In this document: positions 25,945 to 35,903 of the stretch, in pieces
Layout of the letters: every line of letters starts with the position of its first letter
How positions within the stretch are numbered: the stretch's first letter is position 1
Assembly: GCA_031292575.1 (NCBI GenBank)
Contig: JARLGX010000009.1
Coordinates: 89,839 to 153,838, forward strand
Length of the DNA: 64,000 bases
Source: Paludibacter sp.
Lineage (GTDB): Bacteria; Bacteroidota; Bacteroidia; Bacteroidales; Paludibacteraceae
Reading direction: 5' to 3'
Made by a program: the position numbers and the translations under genes
The notes under the pieces: model-generated
Told to the model about the DNA's origin: nothing
Seen by the model: only the letters and a program-made list of their open reading frames with translations
Databases searched by the model: none

Positions 25945-27576
25945 ATGGCAAAAGAATTTAAGTATCAAGAACCATTTCCACTGGGAAAAGACACCACCGA
26001 GTATTATTTGCTTACCAAAGAGCATGTATCAGTATCGAAATTTGATGGACAGGAAATCCTGAAAGTAGAACCTGAAGCACTTACCATGTTAGCTCGTGCT
26101 GCCTTGCGCGACTGCTCGTTCTTGCTTCGCCCTGCGCATCAGGCACAGGTTGCAGCTATCCTGGCCGATCCCGAAGCAAGTGAAAACGATAAATATGTGG
26201 CATTGACTATGCTGCGTAACGCTGAAATATCTGCAAAAGGTATTTTGCCCTTTTGCCAGGATACAGGGACTGCCACTGTTTATGCAAAAAAAGGCAGCAA
26301 CGTGTGGACAAATGGTACTGACGAAGAAGCTTTATCGAAAGGTATCTACGAAACTTACACAGAAGAAAATCTGCGCTACTCGCAAAATGCAGCTTTGAAC
26401 ATGTACGAAGAAGTGAATACGGGTACCAACCTTCCGGCACAAATTGATCTGGTGGCCGGACATGGTAACGATTACAAATTCCTGTTTATAGCAAAAGGAG
26501 GTGGATCGGCCAACAAGTCATACTTGTTTCAGGAAACAAAAGCTTTATTGAACCCAACATCGTTGGAAAAATTCCTGACTGAAAAACTAAAGACATTAGG
26601 TACTGCGGCTTGTCCACCTTATCACATTGCTTTTGTTATCGGCGGAACTTCGGCGGACGCATGTATGAAAACTGTGAAACTGGCTTCTACAAAATATTAC
26701 GATGAACTTCCAACGGTAGGCAACGAACTTGGTCAGGCTTTCCGTGATGTGGAAATGGAACAAAAAATTCTGAAACAAGCCCAAGCTTCGGGAATAGGTG
26801 CTCAGTTTGGCGGTAAGTATTTTGCTCATGACATTCGCATTGTACGTCTTTCGCGCCATGGTGCTTCCTGCTTTGTGGGTATGGGGGTTTCCTGCTCTGC
26901 CGACCGTAACATTAAAGGAAAAATAAATAAAGATGGAGTTTGGGTTGAACGCATGGAAGACAATCCGGGTCGTTTAATTCCTGAAGAATTCCGCCACCAG
27001 GGCGAAGGCAATGCAGTGAAAATTGATTTAAACCAACCAATGAAAGAGATTTTGGCAACTTTATCAAACTATCCGGTTGCAACACGTCTTTCATTGAACG
27101 GAACTATCGTTGTCGGTCGTGATATAGCACATGCCAAGCTGAAAGAACTGATTGATGCCGGCAAACCGCTTCCACAGTATGTAAAAGATCATCCAATTTA
27201 TTACGCCGGTCCAGCCAAAACGCCTAAAGGAATGCCTTCGGGTTCGTTTGGACCAACCACGGCAGGTCGCATGGATTCGTATGTGGATTTGTTTCAGGAA
27301 AATGGCGGCAGCATGATTATGATTGCCAAAGGAAACCGTACACAGCAAGTAACAGATGCTTGTCAGAAACACGGTGGATTTTACCTTGGCTCTATAGGTG
27401 GACCTGCAGCTATTCTGGCACAACAAAACATCAAGAAAGTAGAATGTCTGGAATATCCTGAATTAGGCATGGAAGCCATTTGGAAAATAGAAGTGGAAAA
27501 CTTTCCTGCATTTATCCTGGTGGACGATAAAGGAAATGACTTTTTCAAACTGATTAAACCAACAATGGTTTGTTAG
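25945..27576 (+). CDS. fum: class I fumarate hydratase (4Fe-4S, single chain)
   Basis: 543 residues, the fused alpha-beta class I form. N-terminal domain has [11 protein letters not shown] (cluster Cys) and [32 protein letters not shown] carries another expected Cys. C-terminal domain has [44 protein letters not shown] and [11 protein letters not shown]. It interconverts fumarate and malate in the oxygen-sensitive way typical of anaerobes. Monocistronic, convergent with the BtuB-like receptor. Confidence 0.95.
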   Translation: MAKEFKYQEPFPLGKDTTEYYLLTKEHVSVSKFDGQEILKVEPEALTMLARAALRDCSFLLRPAHQAQVAAILADPEASENDKYVALTMLRNAEISAKGILPFCQDTGTATVYAKKGSNVWTNGTDEEALSKGIYETYTEENLRYSQNAALNMYEEVNTGTNLPAQIDLVAGHGNDYKFLFIAKGGGSANKSYLFQETKALLNPTSLEKFLTEKLKTLGTAACPPYHIAFVIGGTSADACMKTVKLASTKYYDELPTVGNELGQAFRDVEMEQKILKQAQASGIGAQFGGKYFAHDIRIVRLSRHGASCFVGMGVSCSADRNIKGKINKDGVWVERMEDNPGRLIPEEFRHQGEGNAVKIDLNQPMKEILATLSNYPVATRLSLNGTIVVGRDIAHAKLKELIDAGKPLPQYVKDHPIYYAGPAKTPKGMPSGSFGPTTAGRMDSYVDLFQENGGSMIMIAKGNRTQQVTDACQKHGGFYLGSIGGPAAILAQQNIKKVECLEYPELGMEAIWKIEVENFPAFILVDDKGNDFFKLIKPTMVC

Positions 27577-27584
27577 AAAGAACA

Positions 27585-27677
27585 AGCCCAAACCCCTAAG
27601 AGGGTAACAAGAATCGGCTGTATTCATCAAAAGAGTACAGCCAATTTTTTCTTTAAGCCCCTTAGGGGTCTGGGGTT
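27585..27677. repeat. paired palindromic repeat, site 2, enclosing a terminator
   Basis: Inverted arms AGCCCAAACCCCTAAGAGGG (27585-27604) and the reverse complement of AACCCCAGACCCCTAAGGGG... (27656-27677). The fumarase terminator lies between them. Same family as the pairs near 13.9 and 57.0 kb. Confidence 0.75.
27614..27650 (+). terminator. intrinsic terminator of fumarase
   Basis: Stem GGCTGTA (27616-27622) / TACAGCC (27636-27642), then AATTTTTT. Confidence 0.75.
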
Positions 27678-27681
27678 ATCA

Positions 27682-29592
27682 TTATAATTTCAACCTCACT
27701 CCTACATTGAAATTAATTCCGGGCTGAATTAATCCTCCAAAATCGGCATAAGTAGTATTCAAGATATTATTAACATCGGCATAAATTTCATAGAGTTTTT
27801 GCATCCAAAGCAATCGTCCGTTCAACATAAAGTAAGGCGTATAATTTACTAATTTATTCGTCAAACTGGTATATTGTCCTGCCCTATCGGAATAAGAACC
27901 TGTCCAACTAGCCGCAAGGTTATTCCATATTTTGTGTTGAATTGCCAATGTAACTTTGTTTTTCAGGTAATCTAACGCATATTTTGAATCGAAGCCTGTG
28001 GCCGATTTATCCATAGACAGATAAGAATAAGTCGTTGAAACCTTATTCAGGAATGAATGACGAAAGTAATACTCAAATGCAAAATCGGCACCGATGGCAT
28101 CAACATTCGTCAGATTTCGACTTTGCCATTTGGTAGAATCAGGTTGTTTGATCCAGTCAATTACGTCCTGACCAAAGCGTTTGTAAAGACTGACATCCAG
28201 CTTCCAGTTAGTTTTTTGGATTTTAGTACCCACTTCTACAGTTTGCGATTTCTCCGGTTTCAAATTTGGATTGGAAATTTGAGTTGCGCTGTTATAATAC
28301 AAATCGGTAAAGGTTGGAAGGCGCACAGCCGAATTAGCATCAGCAAATACTCGTACGTTCTCGCTGAAAGCATAAGCAATGTCGGCACCACCATATCCGT
28401 ATAATCCAAATGAAGTACTACTTGTTCCGGCACCACCCACCGAGAAATACCACCGATTTAAGTTGAATGTTTGGTCAATAAAACCGGTCTCAAGCAAGCG
28501 ATTTGCCTGGTGGGTAAAAAATTGATTCGTTTCAAAGGGAATCGCCATTTGCTGAGCCATTGGATTGCCCAATACATTACTAAAAATATGCTCGTTCCGA
28601 ATATCAACTCCAACAGTTGTTTTTCCCAAATCAGACAAATACGAAACTGTTGCTTTACCTCCAGTCACGTCCGTCATATGATAATTATGACTGGTGTACC
28701 ACGAAGGTGCACCAATAAAATCACGAAATAATTCAAACTTGTCGTCGTGCCGGCGCCAATAGGCCTGAGCTGTAAATGTAAATTTTCCTCTATTCATGGA
28801 CCAGTCTACAGCTGCAAGAAAGGTTTTTGAATTCTCATACTGATTTGGGAATGCCAACGCATAAAAGCCATTTGCACCAAATGCCTTTAGTTGAGTTGCC
28901 AATTGCAAATCGAATTTTCCTGCATTCTTTGTATTCAAAACCGATTGCGCAAATGCACTTGACAAATCATAATCAGTATTAGCCATGTATCCGGTACTAC
29001 TATTGTGCGAAACAGATGCAAAAGTATGAAACTTTTCTTTTCCCAAATTTCCAGAAACCGATTCGCCAAAAGAATTAAAGCTTCCACCAACAAGTTCTGC
29101 ATTCAGAAAAGGTTTCCCATTATTTTCAGTAACAATATTGATGGCACCGCTAAATGCATTTGGACCGAGGACACGGGCTGATGAACCTTCCAGAATTTCC
29201 ACCCGGCTCACATCCGATAAATTCAACGGTATATCTAAATTAAAATGCCCTGTTTGCGGATCGGTGATATTAATTCCATTCAACAGCACCAATACCTGAT
29301 CGAAAGAACCACCACGCACGGAAATATCGGCTTGCGTGCCGTTAGTACCGCGCTGGCGAATATCAATACCCGAAACATAATCCAACAGTTGATCGATACT
29401 TTGAACTGCAGAACGCTTGATTTCATCTTTATTTATAACTGTAAGCACGCGCCCCATTTCGGAATACAACTTGTTCCGGGTGGCATTTACTTGCACATCC
29501 GAAAGATTTACAGAATCTGTTTTCATCTGACACCTAACTGATTGAAAAGCGACTAAGAGCATCAACGAACAAAAAAAGGAAGTTTTTCTCAT
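27682..29592 (-). CDS. BtuB-like TonB-dependent receptor
   Basis: 636 residues, a short receptor without the carboxypeptidase-regulatory domain. Signal peptide to about 21, TonB-box-like region VNLSDVQVNATR, plug (about 45-150) with QSIDQLLDYVSGIDIRQRG, VRGGSFDQVLVLLNG and INIVTENN, then a 22-strand-type barrel. Size and plug resemble cobalamin and other small-ligand receptors. No cobalamin riboswitch fits in the short leader, so the ligand is open. A strong terminator-type hairpin lies 16 nt before the start codon. Confidence 0.88.
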   Translation of the reverse strand: MRKTSFFCSLMLLVAFQSVRCQMKTDSVNLSDVQVNATRNKLYSEMGRVLTVINKDEIKRSAVQSIDQLLDYVSGIDIRQRGTNGTQADISVRGGSFDQVLVLLNGINITDPQTGHFNLDIPLNLSDVSRVEILEGSSARVLGPNAFSGAINIVTENNGKPFLNAELVGGSFNSFGESVSGNLGKEKFHTFASVSHNSSTGYMANTDYDLSSAFAQSVLNTKNAGKFDLQLATQLKAFGANGFYALAFPNQYENSKTFLAAVDWSMNRGKFTFTAQAYWRRHDDKFELFRDFIGAPSWYTSHNYHMTDVTGGKATVSYLSDLGKTTVGVDIRNEHIFSNVLGNPMAQQMAIPFETNQFFTHQANRLLETGFIDQTFNLNRWYFSVGGAGTSSTSFGLYGYGGADIAYAFSENVRVFADANSAVRLPTFTDLYYNSATQISNPNLKPEKSQTVEVGTKIQKTNWKLDVSLYKRFGQDVIDWIKQPDSTKWQSRNLTNVDAIGADFAFEYYFRHSFLNKVSTTYSYLSMDKSATGFDSKYALDYLKNKVTLAIQHKIWNNLAASWTGSYSDRAGQYTSLTNKLVNYTPYFMLNGRLLWMQKLYEIYADVNNILNTTYADFGGLIQPGINFNVGVRLKL

Positions 29593-29596
29593 AACA

Positions 29597-29644
29597 ATTA
29601 AAATAAAAAACGGTTGAAATGAGATTAGCTCACTTCAACCGTTT
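29597..29644 (-). terminator. terminator/attenuator hairpin just before the BtuB-like receptor start
   Basis: On the minus strand a 16-bp stem with one G-U pair (arms 29629-29644 and 29608-29623) has a 5-nt loop that holds the stop codon of the upstream small ORF. TTTTTTATTTT follows. The receptor ATG starts about 16 nt later. There is no room for a separate promoter, so receptor expression needs read-through or processing. Confidence 0.75.
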
Positions 29645-29969
29645 GGTTTAATAAAAAATATGTTTTTAAACTGCACGCAGCAGCACTTTCAAAAGTTTTT
29701 TCCAATAAAATAGTATCCTGCAATTGTTGAATTGCAAGTTTCAAATCAGCCTGTTCCTTGAGTTTATCAGGTGATTCAGACTCTGAATTATTCAAACAAT
29801 ATGAAGACGAACAAGTGCCGACTGCCTTTTGAAGCGACTTATCAGAGATGGAAATCGCCACACAACCAATAGTTACGCTGCAAGCCAAACTACAAAAAAT
29901 AGCATATCCTGCCCTGCTCCAGCGACGGAAGCGTAAAGATTTTGCCTGTTGCAGTTTTTTTGATTTCAT
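29625..29969 (-). CDS. small conserved-looking protein upstream of BtuB-like receptor
   Basis: 114 residues. Basic N-terminus with SLRFRRWSRAGYAIFCSL, then a hydrophobic segment (about 24-42, ACSVTIGCVAISI), then a polar, Cys/Ser-rich and helical tail. I remember small ORFs with an RFRRWSRAGYA-like start near BtuB-type receptors in Bacteroidales, but cannot confirm this here. Function unknown; one membrane segment is likely. The stop codon sits in the loop of the terminator hairpin before the receptor gene. It could be a leader ORF or a partner of the receptor. Confidence 0.65.
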   Translation of the reverse strand: MKSKKLQQAKSLRFRRWSRAGYAIFCSLACSVTIGCVAISISDKSLQKAVGTCSSSYCLNNSESESPDKLKEQADLKLAIQQLQDTILLEKTFESAAACSLKTYFLLNQTVEVS

Positions 29970-30036
29970 TAGTTACATTGAGTTTTGAAGGCGCAAAAGT
30001 AAACAAAAAACTTTTAAAACATCGTTATATAAAAAG

Positions 30037-30068
30037 AAAAGGTGCTTCTGAAACCAAAAGCACCTTTC
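30037..30068 (-). terminator. intrinsic terminator of the DUF6242 gene
   Basis: Stem AAAGGTGCTT (30038-30047) / AAGCACCTTT (30058-30067). On the minus strand TTCTTTTTATA follows. Confidence 0.75.
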
Positions 30069-30087
30069 TAAATATCTATTGTTCAAA

Positions 30088-31473
30088 CTACTGAATTAAA
30101 AAACTTTTTCGATTTAATTTTCCAGTCCAAATATCAGAATAAACAGTTGAACCAGATTTTCCGCCAATAATAAAAATTCTATTTGATTCAGTTATTACAT
30201 CCTTTGAATCCAGTGTATTATATGTTCGAGGTTTAAATACAACAGCAGTTTGATAGCTACGCGGCAAGTAACCCGAAGGAAGTCTGTTACGAAGCGTATC
30301 TGCAGTTTTCCAACTTAAACCCTGATCTTTAGAAATTTTATAATGAGTCATACCATTGTCTGTCCTTCTTCCAAAAACCAATAACTTGTTGTCATACGAA
30401 ATTACAGATGCACCAATCGCCAACGTATCCAGCGTATGGTTTTCGCTACTGAAATCCACCCAATACAATCCATCTTCGGTACTCCATGAGTTGTGCAAAA
30501 CAGCTCCGGTAGGTGAGAATCCACCAAGTACAACCGCACCTGTTTTTCCGGTAATTGATGGGAAACTTACTGATGCAAAATCGCGAACCGGGAAATTATC
30601 AGGTATTGTACCGGTTACATTCCATGCATTTCCGTCGGCAGAATATGCAAAATGCAGGCTTGAATCAGAGACTAACTGAACAACAGCCCATAACTGACCA
30701 TTTAAAGTGAACAGGAGTGATTTGAACGTAAAAACTGATACGGTACTTTTACTCCAACTTAAACCATCAGAGCTTGAATATATATTAAATCCATCTTGAG
30801 TTAGATATAACTTTCTATTGAATTGAGTCATATCACCCAATGGCGTATTAACTGGCAATCCAGTAACTGTTGTTCCGGCCCAGGAAGAACCATCTAAAGA
30901 TTTGTATGAAGTTACGTTTGTCCCATCATTAAAGTAGTAAAACATAGTACTATCATTCAAAACAATTGTTTTTTGACTGGTAGCATTACCAGAATTTAAG
31001 TCCATAGGAACTTTATTCCACACATATACTTCAGGGTCAACTTTGTGTACATTTACTTTAACATAGTAATTTTTATATGTTTTGGCGTCAGTTGCGTAAT
31101 TCTTTATTCGAACTATTTGTCTGAAATCAATTGTATCTTTTCCTGTAACAATAGCCGAGTCTTTTTTGTACTTATAACCTGATAGGGGGAAATAAAACTT
31201 TGCTCCAGCCGTACTGGTAAAGCTAAAAGTAGGATAAACGCTGTCAACACGGGTTTTATAGGGTAAAGAGTCAACATTCACAATTGTCATACCATCTGCA
31301 TCCAACGTGAACTTAGCCGTGCTTAGATAAGGAATACTATCATTTGCAGCAAAAGTCAACGAAACAAACGAAGGATCACTCGAAGTTGTTACCGAAGATG
31401 TTGTTCCCAAGCAAGAACTGAGTAAAATAATAGAGAAAAGAAAGAATGTTAACTTGAACTGATTGAATTTCAT
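30088..31473 (-). CDS. DUF6242-type lipoprotein with beta-propeller-like C-terminus
   Basis: 461 residues with a lipobox at LSSC (about Cys21). N-terminal domain (30-150) has paired strands with SLPYKTRVDSVYPTFSF, as in DUF6242 proteins of Bacteroidales. The rest has sialidase/Kelch-like repeats with SxDGxxW signatures: YKSLDGSSWAG, YSSSDGLSWSK, YSADGNAWN, STEDGLYWVD, SKDQGLSWK. This suggests a six-bladed propeller. Function unknown, probably surface-exposed. A TAACTTTG box at 31499-31506 precedes it. Confidence 0.8.
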   Translation of the reverse strand: MKFNQFKLTFFLFSIILLSSCLGTTSSVTTSSDPSFVSLTFAANDSIPYLSTAKFTLDADGMTIVNVDSLPYKTRVDSVYPTFSFTSTAGAKFYFPLSGYKYKKDSAIVTGKDTIDFRQIVRIKNYATDAKTYKNYYVKVNVHKVDPEVYVWNKVPMDLNSGNATSQKTIVLNDSTMFYYFNDGTNVTSYKSLDGSSWAGTTVTGLPVNTPLGDMTQFNRKLYLTQDGFNIYSSSDGLSWSKSTVSVFTFKSLLFTLNGQLWAVVQLVSDSSLHFAYSADGNAWNVTGTIPDNFPVRDFASVSFPSITGKTGAVVLGGFSPTGAVLHNSWSTEDGLYWVDFSSENHTLDTLAIGASVISYDNKLLVFGRRTDNGMTHYKISKDQGLSWKTADTLRNRLPSGYLPRSYQTAVVFKPRTYNTLDSKDVITESNRIFIIGGKSGSTVYSDIWTGKLNRKSFLIQ

Positions 31474-31498
31474 ATCGACAAAGTTTTTTTTGAACGGA

Positions 31499-31506
31499 CA
31501 AAGTTA
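31499..31506 (-). promoter_or_regulatory. possible promoter -7 box for the DUF6242 gene
   Basis: TAACTTTG on the minus strand, 26 bases from the start codon. The upstream -33 element is only a weak TTG-like match about 24 bases away. Confidence 0.4.
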
Positions 31507-31644
31507 AAAACATTTTAGGTCATCTAAACCCAACTCCTTAAGTTTTATTGTTTTTTATCATTAAAAACAAGTTTTTTGGAGAAAATAAAAACGAATTGAA
31601 TTTTAAAACTAAAAATACTCTTAAAAAAGCATCTCACCAGTATT

Positions 31645-32406
31645 TTAATTCAGTTCCAACAACACCGGACAATGATCGGAATGAACAACTTCAGCAAGTA
31701 TTGCTGCAAATTTCAGTCTATTCCGTAATGGTTCGCTTACCCAATGATAGTCAATGCGCCATCCTGCATTACGGAAACGCGCTCCACCACGGTAACTCCA
31801 CCAACTATACTGTTCGGCTCGTTGATCAAACACTCTGAAAGAATCAATCATACCGGTAGCCTCATATTGGTCAAGCCACTCCCGCTCTTCGGGCAAAAAA
31901 CCGGAAACACCATTTTGGCGTTCAGGATGATTAATGTCGATAGGCTTATGGCAAATGTTATAATCCCCACAAATTACAAGGTTTGGTCTTGTTTTCCGCA
32001 ATTCGAGGACAAATGGTGCAAATGCAGCCAAAAATTCCATTTTGAAAGCCTGACGTTCATCGCCGGAAGATCCGGATGGAACATAAACACTGATAATGGA
32101 CAAATCGCCAAAATCTGCTCGGATTACTCGTCCTTCAGAATCAAAGCGTGTATTATTCATTCCAACTACCACTTTATCAGGAGCTTGCTTACTCAAAATA
32201 GCCACACCACTGTATCCTTTTTTTTCAGCGGAATGTAAGTACGATGTATAACCAAGCTCGGCAAAAAGCATGGTATCAATCTGATCAGGTTGAGCTTTAG
32301 TTTCCTGTAAACAAAGTACATCAGGACTTTCAGTCTGTAACCATTCGGTGAAACTTTTTGTTAATGCAGCTCTGATGCCGTTAACGTTATATGATATGAT
32401 TTTCAT
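31645..32406 (-). CDS. xth: exodeoxyribonuclease III (AP endonuclease)
   Basis: 253 residues, usual length. Exonuclease-endonuclease-phosphatase fold motifs: [11 protein letters not shown] at the start, LCLQETKAQ (metal Glu), [13 protein letters not shown] strand, ICGDYNICH (catalytic Asp/Asn), WRIDYHWVS and [10 protein letters not shown] (catalytic Asp-His). It repairs abasic sites. Its ATG overlaps the stop of the upstream mlaF-like gene by ATGA, so it is translated from the same transcript. Confidence 0.95.
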   Translation of the reverse strand: MKIISYNVNGIRAALTKSFTEWLQTESPDVLCLQETKAQPDQIDTMLFAELGYTSYLHSAEKKGYSGVAILSKQAPDKVVVGMNNTRFDSEGRVIRADFGDLSIISVYVPSGSSGDERQAFKMEFLAAFAPFVLELRKTRPNLVICGDYNICHKPIDINHPERQNGVSGFLPEEREWLDQYEATGMIDSFRVFDQRAEQYSWWSYRGGARFRNAGWRIDYHWVSEPLRNRLKFAAILAEVVHSDHCPVLLELN

Positions 32407-33161
32407 TGATTTGCTTGTTTAACTTGTTTGTATAATTCCGATGCGAATACAAAATTGTTCAGCGCCTCATTATCAACATGAAAAATATCATTTTTGTTTC
32501 CTTGCCAGGCTTTTTCTCCGTTTTCGATAAAAATTATGTTTTCACCAATCTCCATTACAGAATTCATATCGTGTGAATTGATAATTGTAGTAATATCAAA
32601 TTCGTGAGTAATTTCATGAATAAGCTTGTCTATAATCAACGATGTTTTGGGGTCAAGCCCTGAATTAGGCTCATCGCAGAAAAGGTATTTTGGTTGAAGT
32701 GCAATAGCACGTGCAATAGCTACACGTTTTTGCATGCCTCCACTAATTTCGGATGGCGCCAATTTAAATGCTTTTTCTTCCAAATTTACATGTTTCAGGC
32801 AAAAATAAGCACGATCAATCATTTCCTCTTTTGAAGTCGGCGAAAACATTTCGAGCGGATACATTACGTTTTCCAACACGCTCAACGAATCGAAAAGAGC
32901 AGAACCCTGAAATAACATGCCTACTTCGCGTCTCAAAATGCGAATTTCACTCATTCGCATATCCGGAAGATTCCGACTGTCGTATTCAATTCGACCTTTG
33001 TCAATTCGATGCAATCCAATGATACTCTTCATCAAAACAGTTTTTCCTGAACCACTCTGACCGATAATCATGTTTGTCTTTCCTGTTTCAAAAATTGCCG
33101 AAACGTTTTTCAATACTTGATTTCCATCGAAAGATTTATCTATATTTTTTACTTCTATCAT
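32403..33161 (-). CDS. mlaF: MlaF-like ABC transporter ATPase (phospholipid transport)
   Basis: 252 residues. Walker [12 protein letters not shown]-loop [18 protein letters not shown], signature [14 protein letters not shown], Walker [13 protein letters not shown] and switch His in INSHDM. The [12 protein letters not shown] and SGGMxKRVA patterns are typical of the MlaF/MCE type. With the MlaE-type permease 16 bases upstream it forms an inner-membrane lipid transporter. The MCE (MlaD) subunit is not beside it. Confidence 0.9.
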   Translation of the reverse strand: MIEVKNIDKSFDGNQVLKNVSAIFETGKTNMIIGQSGSGKTVLMKSIIGLHRIDKGRIEYDSRNLPDMRMSEIRILRREVGMLFQGSALFDSLSVLENVMYPLEMFSPTSKEEMIDRAYFCLKHVNLEEKAFKLAPSEISGGMQKRVAIARAIALQPKYLFCDEPNSGLDPKTSLIIDKLIHEITHEFDITTIINSHDMNSVMEIGENIIFIENGEKAWQGNKNDIFHVDNEALNNFVFASELYKQVKQANQ

Positions 33162-33177
33162 CTTTTAAAACTGTTCA

Positions 33178-33918
33178 TTAGTTCAACATGATTTTGGTGA
33201 TAAGAATATTGAAAAACAGAATCAGAATACTTCCGTTTACAACCGCATTGGTACTGGCTTTACCTACATCCAATGCACCACCGTAAGAATAATAACCATA
33301 ATAGGCCGCCACAGAAGAAATGATAAATGCAAATATCATGGATTTGAGCAAGGAATAAAAAATATAGAATGGTACAAAAGCATACTGAATGCCCATCAGA
33401 TAATCACCTGTCGTCAAAATATTGGTCAGGATTCCAACAAAATATCCTCCAACCAGTCCAAGTCCCATACTGAAGATTACCAAAAACGGCATCATAACCA
33501 CGAAAGCCACAATTTTTGGAAGAATCAGGTAGTTAGCTGAATTTACCCCCATAATTTCCAACGCATCAATTTGTTCGGTAATGCGCATGGTGCCGATTTC
33601 AGATGCGATATTTGAGCCAACTTTACCTGCCAGAATCAAACATAAAATGGTAGAAGAAAATTCGAGTAACAAGGTATCGCGTGTTACCAAGCCGGTGGTG
33701 TAAACCGGTAAAAGCGGATTCGAAGTATTCAGCTTAGTTTGCATGGTCATAATAAAACCAATGAAGACTGATATAATGGCAACAATAGGCAACGACTGAA
33801 GTCCTAATTTTTCTAATTCTTTAGGAAATTGACGGAAAAACATTTTTCGACGGTCGGGCAAAACAAACACCCGTTTCATCAACAAGAAATACTTTCCTGT
33901 TTCGCTTAATAAGCTCAT
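33178..33918 (-). CDS. mlaE: MlaE-like ABC permease (phospholipid transport)
   Basis: 246 residues with five to six membrane segments. It has the MlaE family signature EIGTMRITEQIDALEIMGVN and GKVGSNIASE. It pairs with the ATPase gene directly downstream. Expected to move phospholipids between inner and outer membrane. First gene of the mlaE-mlaF-xth set. Confidence 0.92.
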   Translation of the reverse strand: MSLLSETGKYFLLMKRVFVLPDRRKMFFRQFPKELEKLGLQSLPIVAIISVFIGFIMTMQTKLNTSNPLLPVYTTGLVTRDTLLLEFSSTILCLILAGKVGSNIASEIGTMRITEQIDALEIMGVNSANYLILPKIVAFVVMMPFLVIFSMGLGLVGGYFVGILTNILTTGDYLMGIQYAFVPFYIFYSLLKSMIFAFIISSVAAYYGYYSYGGALDVGKASTNAVVNGSILILFFNILITKIMLN

Positions 33919-34155
33919 ATATAAATTTTATAAGTAGTGTTTTTTTTTGAAAATCCGGTTATGATTACATCAAAACCCATTTTTTTCTGAAGTGCAAATA
34001 TACTCTTTTTTTGAATAACAATAAAACGCTCCCATCACACGACTTTCAAGCCTGTTTGTATAACAAGGGTTGTGATATTTAATTGTTAAGATCAAAGAAA
34101 TGAAAAGTCTTTATTTTTTCCTATAATGTATTTCCCAACGGTATTTTTACCCTGC

Positions 34156-35013
34156 TTACTTCCTAACAAAAGTTGAAGGGAATGCTAATAACTGGTATTG
34201 AATGGTTTTAGCTAAGCGGTAATCGCCCAGAGCATTGGGGTGCAACCGATCTGTGTCTTTGTCATGAAAGTATTGTAACTGAGTTTCGGCCAGCGGATAC
34301 ATGCCACTTATTGAATAGAGATCGATTAACGGAACCGCCCAATAAGAAGCGGCTTGTTTCAAAGCATCAATGTACGTATCAATATACAAACCCTGTCCAT
34401 TACTGTAGTTTTCATCAGGTTGCACATTTTTCTCACTAAACTTAGCAAAACCCCTGTGGATAGGAGTCATGATAATAATCTGTTGTTGAGGATAATTATT
34501 TTTCAGGTACGACATTACTTTATTAATGCGTCCACAAAACGTAGAATCATTTATTATAGGAGTCCGGTATTTTCGTTTCACCTCATTTCCATTAAAGTTA
34601 GTTTGTTTCGTTGATTCACTGAAAAACTCTCCCATTGGAATTCCGTGGTTATAATCATTTGTCCCGGCAAAAATCAAGATGGCATCTACATCCGTTCCCA
34701 TCTCCTCATTCATTTTAATTGCCTGTCGGTAAATACCGTTCCACTGATCTCCATTGACACCATACACCGAAGGTTCTATTCCCAATAGTTCAGCAAGATA
34801 TTCCCAGTAAATACAAGCAGTGCCGGTGCGACGCTTATCGGTCATTGAATCACCCAGAAAAGCCACCCGTTTACCTCGCCACTGTGAGTCAGGGGTTTTT
34901 TCACTCGCCATTACAATTACTTTGGGAATAACTTTGGACACACTCTGTTGGGCATTTGCATTAAACCCAACTGCCAACAAAAGGATGCCGGCGCTTGTTA
35001 TTATTTTCTTCAT
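34156..35013 (-). CDS. exported SGNH/GDSL hydrolase
   Basis: 285 residues with the start at 35013, where MKKIITSAG begins a normal signal peptide ending FNANAQ. The open frame extends to 35151, but that would add 46 unusual residues before the signal. SGNH blocks: AFLGDSMTD (catalytic Ser), Gly in VNGDQW, GTNDY (Asn) and DRLHPNALGD (Asp/His). Likely an esterase or acetyl-hydrolase acting on a sugar or lipid ester in the periplasm. The substrate is not readable. Confidence 0.85.
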   Translation of the reverse strand: MKKIITSAGILLLAVGFNANAQQSVSKVIPKVIVMASEKTPDSQWRGKRVAFLGDSMTDKRRTGTACIYWEYLAELLGIEPSVYGVNGDQWNGIYRQAIKMNEEMGTDVDAILIFAGTNDYNHGIPMGEFFSESTKQTNFNGNEVKRKYRTPIINDSTFCGRINKVMSYLKNNYPQQQIIIMTPIHRGFAKFSEKNVQPDENYSNGQGLYIDTYIDALKQAASYWAVPLIDLYSISGMYPLAETQLQYFHDKDTDRLHPNALGDYRLAKTIQYQLLAFPSTFVRK

Positions 35014-35147
35014 ATTTTGATATATTCTACGTTTTATAGAAGTAGCTCTTTTCGATATGTGTGACACGCATTTGCAAATTAACCAAGTGACTTTATTTAT
35101 TGTTCGATCAACATAAAAAGATTTATCTAACAATATTATTGCAGGTA

Positions 35148-35903
35148 TCATTTGTTTGATGCCGCTTTTGAATTGGTTATCATGTTGATAAGATCACCTG
35201 GATTGGTCGAATTTTTCATCGCATCACGCATCTTTTGCTTTTGTTCGGGAGTGAGTACATCAGTCATCTTCATCAATGTATTTGTCAGCGATTCCAATAT
35301 TTGAGTAACGACTCCAATTACTTGCGCGTTGTATTGCTTTTCAAGAACGGGATCGGGTTTATCAGCCAGTAAATTCAAATTGACCTTCTGAATTATACCC
35401 AGCAACTGAGGAATAGCCGGAGCAAGACTTTTGGTAATAGAATCTTTCATCAACATCATCTGTCCTATTTGTTCTTTGCTCAACATACCCGCAAGTGGAT
35501 TTTGAACTTCTTTTTTAGGAGCCGCCACATTCCAGGCTGTCACAGTATCTTTTATCTTTAACTTTCTGGTTGATGTAAATTTACGGTTGTCAACTTCTTT
35601 TCCATCAACGGTTTTCTCCACGTGTTCCCATCCGCCAAGCGTATATTTATATTCATACTTTTTGTTGGCAAAACAAGGTACGTCCAGTTTGTAATGACGA
35701 CTATCCACCCGCATCATTCGGTAGTTCTCATCGCTGGGATTCCAACCATTAAAATTTCCTGCAATGTATACAGCAGAATCCGGAGAGATTCCCTTACCGG
35801 GAAGTTCAACCATAAAACGGACAACCGTTGTCTGGGCACTTACAGCATTGTGAGCATACAAGCCAAACACAATACAGCACAAAAACACAAAGAACTTTTT
35901 CAT
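35148..35903 (-). CDS. exported protein with glycogen-binding (CBM48/AMPK-type) domain
   Basis: 251 residues. Signal peptide to about 23 (AVSAQ). The N-terminal domain (about 25-115) has VYIAGNFNGWNPSDENYRM, KYEYKYTLGGWEHVEKT and DNRKF, the early-set fold of carbohydrate-binding AMPK-type domains. The C-terminal 110 residues are helical and end with TPEQKQKMRDAMKN. Similar export-plus-CBM proteins are found before esterases in Bacteroidota. It lies 134 bases upstream of the SGNH hydrolase on the same strand, so a joint role is possible. Confidence 0.75.
   Translation of the reverse strand: MKKFFVFLCCIVFGLYAHNAVSAQTTVVRFMVELPGKGISPDSAVYIAGNFNGWNPSDENYRMMRVDSRHYKLDVPCFANKKYEYKYTLGGWEHVEKTVDGKEVDNRKFTSTRKLKIKDTVTAWNVAAPKKEVQNPLAGMLSKEQIGQMMLMKDSITKSLAPAIPQLLGIIQKVNLNLLADKPDPVLEKQYNAQVIGVVTQILESLTNTLMKMTDVLTPEQKQKMRDAMKNSTNPGDLINMITNSKAASNK

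Noticed and set aside
29593..30087. Cobalamin riboswitch before the BtuB-like receptor
   Set aside because: The spaces are too short, and I see no B12-box-like conserved core; the visible structure is a plain terminator stem.
35014..35151. 46-residue extension of the SGNH hydrolase overlapping the CBM gene
   Set aside because: A normal signal peptide starts at 35013; the extension has no family similarity.
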